Positions 1 to 6,278 are shown, numbered from the stretch's first letter. The stretch is 6,376 nt of DNA from an uncultured Ruminococcus sp. (GCA_947174625.1 CAMWJT010000078.1:1-6376), one strand, 5' to 3'. The notes: a model not told the origin generated them from the letters alone. Translations and numbers: made by a program.

Positions 1-76
1 CCGCCCCTGCACCAAAAATCCCTGAACCAAACCCAAAAAATATCCACCACCCCCAACCCCGCCCCCCCGCCAACCC
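1..76. other. Compositionally abnormal left edge, probable contig-end artefact
   Basis: In the first 70 bases I count about 38 C, 22 A, 5 T and 5 G, so the minus strand is almost only G and T. It falls in the middle of the phosphoesterase frame, where it would encode a run of about nine glycines in ten residues just after the GNHE motif. That is not normal for this fold. The boundary near position 76 is sharp. I read it as low-quality read ends carried into the assembly; a real low-complexity insertion is less likely. Confidence 0.6.
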
Positions 77-407
77 GGAGCAACTGCGCAAGCAACTGTG
101 CCGGAAGATCCGTTTCATGATTGCCAAGCGAATAGATCACCGGCGCAATCCGGCGGAGTTTTCCCAGTAATCCCAGAGCTTCCGAAAATATCACCGGATC
201 TGCGGATCTGGAAACCAGATCCCCCGTGACAGCAATCACATGCAGTGACGGCTGTGCACAGAAATCTGTCATCCGGAGAATTTCAGAAATTAATTTCTGC
301 CGTTTTTCAGGAGAACTATGCACACTGAAATGCACGTCTGAAATCTGAAGCACACGCACAGAACGAGGAATCCCAGGAAGCCGGATGCTTTCTTTCCGGC
401 TGATCAT
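1..407 (-). CDS. Calcineurin-like metallophosphoesterase, N-terminal part (runs off left edge)
   Basis: Reading from the ATG at 405-407 gives an open frame to the window edge (about 135 codons). The metal-binding motifs of the calcineurin-like phosphoesterase fold appear in order: LQISDVHF with Asp24 and His26, VTGDLVSR with Gly62-Asp63, and SLGNHE with Asn96-His97. In this family these residues bind a two-metal centre that hydrolyses phosphoesters. There is no signal peptide or membrane segment before the first motif, so a cytosolic or membrane-associated enzyme of the YkuE/LpxG-like type is possible; the substrate cannot be told. The start overlaps the gyrA stop as ATGA with only a weak GGA upstream, which suggests translation by reinitiation after gyrA. 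The next Met (46) would lose the Asp-x-His motif, so the first Met is preferred. Only residues 1-112 look trustworthy: from codon 113 the frame becomes glycine-rich in the anomalous edge sequence. The C-terminal histidine motifs lie outside the window. Confidence 0.85.
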   Translation of the reverse strand, partial: MISRKESIRLPGIPRSVRVLQISDVHFSVHSSPEKRQKLISEILRMTDFCAQPSLHVIAVTGDLVSRSADPVIFSEALGLLGKLRRIAPVIYSLGNHETDLPAQLLAQLLRVGGGAGLGVVDIFWVWFRDFWCRG

Positions 408-2947
408 AACTGTTCCGGATCAGGATCAGGCTCAGAATCGGCATTATCATGCTCCGCCCTGGTGAGTGCGACAACTTCGTTGCCGTCTGATACTTTCATC
501 ACACGCACACCCTTGGAAACTCTGCCCATAATCCGGATGTCACTTGCCGGAATCCGGATGATAATCCCTTCTGTAGAAATTAAAATAATATCATCATCTT
601 CGTCCACAACTTTGATACCGCAGACGGTGTCACCCGTCCGGGAAACCGGATAATTTTTCAGACCATAACCGCCCCTGCTCTGGATTCTGTATTCTTCCAA
701 AGATGTCCGCTTGCCATAGCCGTTTTTAGAAACTGTCAGAACACTTGCACCATCCCGGATTCTTGCCATAGACACGACTTCGTCATCGCCCCGGAGTTTG
801 ATGGCTTTCACACCCTGTGCAGATCTGGATAACGGATGAATTGTTTCTTCTTCCAGACGAAGTGCCATGCCGTTCCGGGTGGCAATCAATAACTGATTCG
901 AGCCATCCGTCATGCGTACACCGGCGATCTCGTCGCCGTCATTCAGTCCGATTGCGACTAAGCCTTTTTTACGGATATTCCGGTATGCGGACAATGGTGT
1001 GCGTTTGATTTTTCCCTGTTTCGTCACCATCGTGACAAAATCATCTGTATCAAACGTTCTTGTCCGGAGCATTGCCGTGATTTTTTCGCCGTCCTGCAAT
1101 TGCAGTAAATTGGCAAAATGGAATCCTCTGGACGCTTTAGAACCGTCCGGAATCTCGTAGCATTTGAGCTTGTGCATATAGCCTTTATTCGTGATAAACA
1201 AAATATTATCATGCGTGGAACAGATAAACATCTCAGAGACAAAATCTTCTTCCCGCTGTTTCATGCCCTGCACACCACGTCCGCCACGTTTCTGGATTTT
1301 ATAAGCATCCAGTGCCATGCGCTTGATATAGCCGTTATTCGTGTAAGTCACAACGCAGTCTTCTACTTCGATTAATTCTTCAATATCCACTTCACCGCTG
1401 ACGGCTGTGACTTCCGTTCTTCTGGGATCGCTGAATTTCTTCCGGATTTCATCCATTTCCTGTGAGATAATCGCATAAATTTTTTGTTTATCCTGTAGCG
1501 TATCTTCAAAATCAGAGATTTTTTCGCACAGCGCAAACAATTCATCCGTGATTTTCTGACGTTCCAGTCCGGTGAGTGCGCCTAACCGCATCTGGACAAT
1601 CGCTTCTGCCTGTTCTTCAGATAATCCTACACTATGTGGCAGATGCAGTCCGGACAGATCATAATTTTCACGTTCTAACAATGCCGTCATGTCGATCTCT
1701 GAAAATCTTGTGATTAATTTCTCTTTGCCGTCCGGGATGCTGTTTGCGCTCCGCAAAATAGAGATTACTTCGTTAATATAATCCGTTGCAAGCAGGAATC
1801 CCTGTAACAAATGCGCCCGTTTCAGTGCTTTTTCCAGATCAAATTTTACCCGTCTTGTGATCACATCTACCTGGAACTCTAAATAGCATTCTAAAATTTC
1901 TTTCAGGCTGAGCACTCTCGGTGTACCATTTGCAAGCACCAGCATATTCACACCGCAGGTATCCTGCAACTGCGTATAAGAAAATAATTTATTCAATACA
2001 ACGTTTGCAATCGCATCTTTTCGCAAGCCGATCACAATCCGCATGCCGTCCCTGCCGGATTCATCCCGGACAAACGATGCACCGTCAATCCGTTTTTCTT
2101 TGATTAATTCTGCGATATGCTCGACTAATCTTGCTTTATTGACCATATAGGGCAGTTCATGGACGATAATCTGCTGTCTGCCCTTGTTTTCTTCGATAGA
2201 AGTCTTAGCACGGACAATAAGTCTGCCCTTGCCTGTTGCATAAGCAGAACGAATCCCGGCTTTACCCATGATAATACCACCCGTCGGGAAATCCGGTGCT
2301 TTGATACATTCCATGAGATCATCTAGTGTACAATCGGGATTCCGGATTAACAGATTCACACCGTCGATCACTTCGCCTAAATTATGTGTGGGGATGTTCG
2401 TTGCCATGCCGACAGCAATTCCGACAGAACCATTCACAAGGACATTCGGAAATCTGGACGGCAGGACAACCGGTTCTTTCAGACGGTCGTCATAGTTCAT
2501 GCCGAAATCGACTGTATTTTTATTAATATCAGCAAGCATCTCCAGGCTTAATTTTGCCATTTTTGCTTCTGTATAACGATAAGCCGCAGGCGGATCGCCG
2601 TCAATGGATCCGAAATTGCCGTGTCCGTCAATTAACGGGTATCGCAGTGAAAAATCCTGCGCCAGACGGACGAGCGCATCATAGACAGATGCGTCGCCGT
2701 GCGGATGATAACGACCCAGGACAGAACCGACCGTATCGGCGCATTTTCTGTAAGGCTGATCCGGTGTCAGTCCGTTTTCATGGAGTGTATAGAGAATTCT
2801 CCTGTGAACGGGTTTGAGACCGTCCCGGACATCCGGGAGCGCCCTGGAAATAATAACAGACATGGCATAAGCCAGAAAGGAATCGTGCATTTCGTCTGCA
2901 ACATCCACTGGAATGACTTTATGATTTAAATTTTCCTGCAAACTCAT
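404..2947 (-). CDS. gyrA: DNA gyrase subunit A
   Basis: Complete 847-residue GyrA, the DNA breakage-reunion subunit of the cytoplasmic A2B2 gyrase. The winged-helix/tower domain begins with the conserved DEMHDSFLAYAMSVIISRALPD region (about 19-40). The quinolone-determining helix is HPHGDASVYD (81-90), and the catalytic tyrosine is Tyr125 in AAYRYTEAKM, next to Arg124. A coiled-coil region around 360-500 leads into the C-terminal beta-pinwheel (about 510-830). The GyrA box QKRGGRG at 552-558 marks this as GyrA rather than ParC, because it is needed to wrap DNA. A degenerate box QSRGGYG lies at 756-762. The protein ends in an acidic tail (about 832-846); in E. coli GyrA such a tail tunes supercoiling. 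The start is supported by the Shine-Dalgarno site upstream and by the normal family N-terminus. Ala86 replaces the serine usual at this drug-contact site. The gene follows the YcxB-like gene by 53 nt and overlaps the phosphoesterase start. Confidence 0.98.
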   Translation of the reverse strand: MSLQENLNHKVIPVDVADEMHDSFLAYAMSVIISRALPDVRDGLKPVHRRILYTLHENGLTPDQPYRKCADTVGSVLGRYHPHGDASVYDALVRLAQDFSLRYPLIDGHGNFGSIDGDPPAAYRYTEAKMAKLSLEMLADINKNTVDFGMNYDDRLKEPVVLPSRFPNVLVNGSVGIAVGMATNIPTHNLGEVIDGVNLLIRNPDCTLDDLMECIKAPDFPTGGIIMGKAGIRSAYATGKGRLIVRAKTSIEENKGRQQIIVHELPYMVNKARLVEHIAELIKEKRIDGASFVRDESGRDGMRIVIGLRKDAIANVVLNKLFSYTQLQDTCGVNMLVLANGTPRVLSLKEILECYLEFQVDVITRRVKFDLEKALKRAHLLQGFLLATDYINEVISILRSANSIPDGKEKLITRFSEIDMTALLERENYDLSGLHLPHSVGLSEEQAEAIVQMRLGALTGLERQKITDELFALCEKISDFEDTLQDKQKIYAIISQEMDEIRKKFSDPRRTEVTAVSGEVDIEELIEVEDCVVTYTNNGYIKRMALDAYKIQKRGGRGVQGMKQREEDFVSEMFICSTHDNILFITNKGYMHKLKCYEIPDGSKASRGFHFANLLQLQDGEKITAMLRTRTFDTDDFVTMVTKQGKIKRTPLSAYRNIRKKGLVAIGLNDGDEIAGVRMTDGSNQLLIATRNGMALRLEEETIHPLSRSAQGVKAIKLRGDDEVVSMARIRDGASVLTVSKNGYGKRTSLEEYRIQSRGGYGLKNYPVSRTGDTVCGIKVVDEDDDIILISTEGIIIRIPASDIRIMGRVSKGVRVMKVSDGNEVVALTRAEHDNADSEPDPDPEQL

Positions 2948-2957
2948 AGTAAAAATT

Positions 2958-2967
2958 TCACCTCTCC
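2958..2967 (-). promoter_or_regulatory. Ribosome binding site of gyrA
   Basis: The minus strand reads GGAGAGGTGA, then an AT-rich 10-nt spacer and the gyrA ATG. The GAGGTGA part matches the 3' end of 16S rRNA well. The spacing is on the long side but acceptable, and it supports the chosen start. Confidence 0.75.
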
Positions 2968-3000
2968 GGGATAAAAATTATAATATTAATTTTAGTGATA

Positions 3001-3618
3001 TTAACTGAAATTCTGATCCAGTTTCTGTGCAAAATGCACTCTTAAGATTTCAAGTTCTTCTTCGGAAAAAACAGCTTCCGGCACGACATAAAACATGGTT
3101 TTCTGCTGATAAATCATGAAAAATTCAGGATATTCATGCACTTGCAGATTTTTGTTATAATAAATTCTTGTGCCGGAAAAATTCTCTCCGGGTGTATCAT
3201 CAAACAAAGCATCCAGTTCAGAATCTGGAATATTCCCCGGATTTCCGGCATCTTCCGGCGGCAGGATTGTCCCGATCTCCAGATATTCCGGATAAATCGT
3301 CAATTGATACTGGTCATTCTCAATCTCACGCACGGCAAGCATCAGATTCTTTCGGATTTTCAAGGGATTCAGAATCTGGAATACGATCATCAGCAAGGCG
3401 CACAGAATCACAATGCAATACATGGGTCTGTCAGATTCTGAACCATTGACGACAAAATACGCATAGATCATGCAGACAATTCCCAGAACGGCAATCATCA
3501 TATAATTCCGGGGATAGACAAATTTTTTCTGAAATGCCGTGAATGCTGTTTTAAACAATTCATAGGGAATCTGATAGCGTTTCTGCAACAGAATTCCGGA
3601 ATTCTGTTCCTGATTCAT
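3001..3618 (-). CDS. Two-helix membrane protein with YcxB-like C-terminal domain
   Basis: A 205-residue protein of unknown function encoded between gyrB and gyrA. The N-terminus is short and mixed-charge. Two hydrophobic segments follow at about 39-57 and 66-83, separated by a short polar loop, so both ends probably face the same side, most likely the cytoplasm. After a basic stretch (KIRKN) the C-terminal part reads as a small beta-rich domain. Its end (YYNKNLQVHEYPEFFMIYQQ, then MFYVVPEAVFSEEELEILR) has the pattern of the YcxB-like family: a strand, an aromatic-rich strand, a 'hxVPxxxF' strand, then an acidic helix. An acidic Pro/Gly/Asp-rich insert at about 120-148 is probably a flexible loop. 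It has its own good ribosome site (AAGGAG, 6-nt spacer). It lies 36 nt after gyrB and 53 nt before gyrA, with no terminator seen, so it should be co-transcribed with both. Nothing in the sequence gives it a biochemical role. Confidence 0.85.
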   Translation of the reverse strand: MNQEQNSGILLQKRYQIPYELFKTAFTAFQKKFVYPRNYMMIAVLGIVCMIYAYFVVNGSESDRPMYCIVILCALLMIVFQILNPLKIRKNLMLAVREIENDQYQLTIYPEYLEIGTILPPEDAGNPGNIPDSELDALFDDTPGENFSGTRIYYNKNLQVHEYPEFFMIYQQKTMFYVVPEAVFSEEELEILRVHFAQKLDQNFS

Positions 3619-3624
3619 GAATTT

Positions 3625-3630
3625 CTCCTT
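3625..3630 (-). promoter_or_regulatory. Ribosome binding site of the YcxB-like gene
   Basis: The minus strand reads AAGGAG followed by a 6-nt spacer and ATG, a near-ideal Shine-Dalgarno site. It sits inside the short 36-nt gap after gyrB and fixes the start of this gene. Confidence 0.8.
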
Positions 3631-3654
3631 GCTGAATGCCTGAAAATTTTTTAT

Positions 3655-5634
3655 TTAAATATCCAGATTATGCACAGTTCTGGCATATTTTTCAATATAC
3701 TCCTTGCGGGGCAGAACTTTATCTCCCATCAGGATTGTAATAATTTCATCGGCTCTGATGGCATCCTCCAACGTTACTTTCAGAATCGTCCTTGTCTCCG
3801 GATTCATGGTGGTCTCCCAGAGCTGTTCGCTGTCCATCTCGCCCAGACCTTTGTAACGCTGTACAGCGACTTTCGAAGAATTGCCGTTCGCATCCGCCAG
3901 TTCTGCGATATATTTATCACGCTCTGCATCCGTGAACGCATAATACACTTTTTTGCCTCTCGCTACACGATATAACGGCGGTTGTGCGATATAGACATTG
4001 CCATTCTCGATCAGCGGACGCATATACCGGAAAAAGAACGTCAGCAATAACGTCCGGATGTGACAGCCGTCCACGTCGGCATCTGCCATGATAATAATCT
4101 TATCATACCGGAGTTTGTCAAGATTAAAATCTTCGCCGATTCCAGTACCCAGTGCCGTTACAACCGGCATTAATTTTTCATTGCCATAAACACGGTCAAT
4201 CCGGGCTTTTTCTACATTGAGCATCTTGCCCCATAACGGCAGGATTGCCTGATAACGTCGGTCACGTCCGCCCTTTGCTGATCCGCCTGCGGAATCGCCC
4301 TCGACGATATAAATTTCCGTATTTTCTACACCATGTTCCGAACAATCCGCTAACTTGCCGGGGAGTGATGCACTCTCCATTGCAGTCTTGCGCCGGGCTG
4401 TCTCACGGGCAGCCTTTGCGGCTTCCCTGGCACGTCTTGCTGCAAGGCATTTATCTAAAATTTCTTTGGCAACTGCCGGATTCTGCTCAAAATAGATCAT
4501 GAGTTTTTCCTGGACAAGTTTTTCAATAAACGGCTTGACTTCGGGACTGTTCAATCTGCCTTTGGTCTGTCCCTCGAATTCTCTTGCTGTGAGTTTCACG
4601 GACACAATCGCCGTGAGTCCTTCACGGGTGTCATCTCCGGAAAGTTTCTCATTCTCTTTGAGAAAGCCGAACTGTTTTCCATAATCATTCAGGACTTTCG
4701 TCACGGCATTCTTGAATCCGGTTTCATGCGTACCGCCGTCCTTCGTGTGAATATTATTCGCAAATGATAATATCAGATTATTATAACTGTCATTGTATTG
4801 CAGGGCAATTTCGGCAAAAGAATCCTCCTGCCGTCCGGAGATATAAATCACATCCCCGACTGTTTCATAACCCTTTGTCTTGTGAATATGATCCACAAAT
4901 TGCCGGATACCGCCTTCATAGCATAAATTCTCTTGAAGTATCTCATCCGGATTTCTGGTATCTGCAATATTAATTTTCAATCCTGCATTGAGAAAAGCAT
5001 GTTCCCTCATGCGTTTCAGCAGAACTTCAAAATCATATTCTGTTGTCTCAAAAATTTCCGGATCCGCCTTGAACATGACACTTGTGCCGGTTTTTTCCGT
5101 CTCGCCGATGATTTTTAACGGCTCAGAATATTTACCACGCTCAAACCTCTGGAAGTGAATATTTTTTCCGTCGCAGACCGTCAGTTCCAGCCACTCCGAG
5201 AGCGCATTCACAACAGATGCGCCTACACCATGCAGACCGCCGGAAACTTTGTAGCCACCGCCGCCGAATTTTCCGCCGGCATGAAGAACTGTATAGACAA
5301 TCGTTGCGGCAGAAATACCCTCTGTGGGGTGCAATCCGGTCGGGATGCCACGTCCGTTGTCTGAAATCCGGATAATATTCCCCGGAAGGATTTCCACTGT
5401 GATCTGTGTGCAGAAGCCTGCAAGCGCTTCATCAATCGCATTATCGACGATTTCATAGACAAGATGATGCAGACCGTCCAGACTGGTCGATCCGATATAC
5501 ATTGCCGGTACTTGCCGGACGGGTTCCAGACCTTCCAAGACCTGAATCTGTTCAGCGCCGTACTCCTGGGGGGAATCCTGGAGGATTCCGGGATTTTCCG
5601 GATTTTCTGCTGTTTCAAATTCCTGATTACTCAT
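3655..5634 (-). CDS. gyrB: DNA gyrase subunit B
   Basis: Complete 659-residue GyrB of the Firmicutes size class, the ATPase subunit of gyrase. The GHKL ATPase domain shows the catalytic Glu61 and Mg-binding Asn65 in EIVDNAIDEA, Asp92 in SDNGRGIP, the ATP lid GGLHGVGASVVNALS (132-146), and the transducer lysine Lys358 in EGQTKGRL. The TOPRIM domain shows Glu445 in VEGDSAGGSAKGG and the metal-binding DADVDG (518-523). The C-terminal QRYKGLGEM (592-600) and the terminal NLDI are normal. The N-terminus is about 20 residues longer than in E. coli, acidic and low in complexity (ENPENPG). The start is fixed by GGAG with a 5-nt spacer, and the next Met (45) is already inside the core. Unusual residues are Asp155 and Trp468 at known drug-contact positions, and Val42-Pro-Ala44 where the family has Arg-Pro-Gly. 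It is the first gene of the operon, behind a strong promoter and a structured leader. Confidence 0.98.
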   Translation of the reverse strand: MSNQEFETAENPENPGILQDSPQEYGAEQIQVLEGLEPVRQVPAMYIGSTSLDGLHHLVYEIVDNAIDEALAGFCTQITVEILPGNIIRISDNGRGIPTGLHPTEGISAATIVYTVLHAGGKFGGGGYKVSGGLHGVGASVVNALSEWLELTVCDGKNIHFQRFERGKYSEPLKIIGETEKTGTSVMFKADPEIFETTEYDFEVLLKRMREHAFLNAGLKINIADTRNPDEILQENLCYEGGIRQFVDHIHKTKGYETVGDVIYISGRQEDSFAEIALQYNDSYNNLILSFANNIHTKDGGTHETGFKNAVTKVLNDYGKQFGFLKENEKLSGDDTREGLTAIVSVKLTAREFEGQTKGRLNSPEVKPFIEKLVQEKLMIYFEQNPAVAKEILDKCLAARRAREAAKAARETARRKTAMESASLPGKLADCSEHGVENTEIYIVEGDSAGGSAKGGRDRRYQAILPLWGKMLNVEKARIDRVYGNEKLMPVVTALGTGIGEDFNLDKLRYDKIIIMADADVDGCHIRTLLLTFFFRYMRPLIENGNVYIAQPPLYRVARGKKVYYAFTDAERDKYIAELADANGNSSKVAVQRYKGLGEMDSEQLWETTMNPETRTILKVTLEDAIRADEIITILMGDKVLPRKEYIEKYARTVHNLDI

Positions 5635-5639
5635 ACTAA

Positions 5640-5643
5640 CTCC
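5640..5643 (-). promoter_or_regulatory. Ribosome binding site of gyrB
   Basis: GGAG followed by the 5-nt spacer TTAGT and ATG. It decides the gyrB start and lies immediately downstream of the leader inverted repeat. Confidence 0.75.
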
Positions 5644-5649
5644 GTTTCT

Positions 5650-5713
5650 GCCGGATTTCTGATTTTTATTTATAAAATTAAAATACAGATTGGGAAATCT
5701 GCGGAAATCCGGC
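5650..5713 (-). promoter_or_regulatory. Inverted repeat in the gyrB leader (possible mRNA structure)
   Basis: A perfect 10-bp inverted repeat (GCCGGATTTC / GAAATCCGGC) has arms at 5704-5713 and 5650-5659. Between them is a second hairpin, CAGATT-TCCC-AATCTG (5686-5701), then an AT-rich single-stranded stretch of 26 nt. The 3' arm ends 6 nt before the GGAG ribosome site at 5640-5643. The fold could therefore affect translation or stability of the gyrB message. No U-run follows, so it is not a standard terminator. The arms contain the generally abundant CCGGAT word, so chance is not excluded. Confidence 0.5.
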
Positions 5714-5758
5714 TTTTATCAGATCTATTGCAGTTCAATATTAAAATTATACAAGTTA

Positions 5759-5787
5759 ATTATAACATGTTTTTATCATTTTGTCAA
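5759..5787 (-). promoter_or_regulatory. Sigma-A-type promoter of the gyrB operon
   Basis: The minus strand carries a perfect -35 box TTGACA (5782-5787), a 17-nt spacer and a perfect -10 box TATAAT (5759-5764). The triplet TGT just before the -10 box gives an extended -10. The expected start is a G near 5752, giving a leader of about 118 nt. A second TATAAT at 5746-5751 has no -35 partner and lies around the start point; it could act as a promoter-proximal pause or backup -10. No other promoter of this quality is seen in the gene gaps. Confidence 0.88.
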
Positions 5788-5794
5788 GCGTTTT

Positions 5795-5818
5795 TGTGCA
5801 GATCTGACTATCTGCGCA
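5795..5818. promoter_or_regulatory. Inverted repeat just upstream of the -35 box (operator-like)
   Basis: The arms TGTGCAGAT (5795-5803) and ATCTGCGCA (5810-5818) pair over 9 positions, including one G-T, around a 6-nt loop. The left arm and loop also hold the palindrome CAGATCTG (5799-5806), whose first seven bases recur at 5720-5726 in the leader. The dyad ends 7 nt from the -35 box, a typical place for a regulator site. No T-run follows on either strand, so it does not look like a terminator. The binding protein is unknown. Confidence 0.4.
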
Positions 5819-5830
5819 GGATTGCGAAAT

Positions 5831-5839
5831 TTTTCCACA
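5831..5839 (+). promoter_or_regulatory. DnaA-box-like nonamer
   Basis: TTTTCCACA fits the relaxed DnaA box TTWTNCACA. It lies upstream of the gyrB promoter, next to AT-rich repeats. It is a single site with no cluster seen nearby, so it may be chance. Confidence 0.25.
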
Positions 5840-6048
5840 CAATTCCCAACAGTTGTTGAAAATAAAATTTATTTTAAAATTAATTTTAATCCCGGAATCG
5901 CTTTTCAAGCCCCTGACAGCCTTCTGACAGTGTTTGCAGGATTCATCCGCAAAACTACTACCCCAGGACTGCACTCCTCTTCTCGTAGCGCTCAGCGCAT
6001 TTTAGAGCATCTCAGGATATTCAGAGCATTTCACGAATCCGGAGCTGA
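5831..6048. repeat. Upstream tandem repeat, copy 1 (diverged, gyrB-proximal)
   Basis: This 218-bp stretch aligns with copy 2. Its AT-rich left part is shortened by about 30 bp and diverged. Its right part is well conserved, especially the core from AACTACTACCCCAGGACTGC (starting at 5953) to TCAGCGCATTTTAGAGCAT. A 19-bp partial duplication lies inside (AGAGCAT at 6004 and again at 6023), which accounts for the shift from 230 to 249 bp between the core copies. No convincing gene is present. Confidence 0.85.
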
Positions 6049-6278
6049 TTTTTAACAATTTTCTTAACAATCGTTGAAAATTGATTAAAATTAATAAAAT
6101 TATTTTTGATTTTTATTCATGCAAAATTAATCTCAATCCTTGGAATCACTCTCAGACGCTTTCACAGCCCCGTGACGGCATTTGCAAGGGTTCATCCATG
6201 AAACTACTACCCCAGGACTGCACCCCTCTTCTCGTGCCGCTCAGCGCATTTTAGAGCATCTCATGAATCTAGAACTGA
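6049..6278. repeat. Upstream tandem repeat, copy 2 (230 bp)
   Basis: This is a full unit. It begins with two TTAACAAT octamers 12 bp apart and an inverted repeat, followed by about 60 bp of AT-rich DNA, a mixed segment and the conserved core (AACTACTACCCCAGGACTGC from 6202). It repeats with a 230-bp period into copy 3. No gene is supported, although an 18-codon frame lies in the core on the plus strand. No transposase, tRNA, rRNA or CRISPR-like short spacing is seen. Confidence 0.9.
6056..6083. repeat. Inverted repeat at the start of repeat copy 2
   Basis: CAATTTTC (6056-6063) and GAAAATTG (6076-6083) are perfect 8-bp arms around a 12-nt loop that can itself pair AAC with GTT. The same element occurs unchanged at 6286-6313 in copy 3. 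Copy 1 has only a degraded version (5838-5862). Confidence 0.6.

Noticed and set aside
404..2947. ParC (topoisomerase IV) rather than GyrA
   Set aside because: A good GyrA box (QKRGGRG) and a full six-blade-length C-terminal domain are present, next to a GyrB with the gyrase-type ending.
3136..3449. Plus-strand frames of about 100 codons opposite the YcxB-like gene
   Set aside because: They are shadows of the minus-strand gene, with low-complexity translations and no family pattern.
5795..5818. Rho-independent terminator
   Set aside because: There is a stem, but no T-run follows it on either strand; its place beside the -35 box fits an operator better.
5756..5974. 72-codon minus-strand open frame upstream of gyrB
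   Set aside because: It overlaps the repeat core and the gyrB promoter and has no clear ribosome site. The matching frame in copy 2 stops after about 22 codons with a different sequence, so it looks accidental.
5464..6055. Plus-strand open frames of about 120-130 codons over the 5' end of gyrB and its leader
   Set aside because: They run antisense through gyrB, the leader, the promoter and the repeat, and show no recognisable domain.
6049..6278. Insertion sequence or small transposon
   Set aside because: No transposase frame, no terminal inverted repeats at the unit ends and no target duplication are visible.
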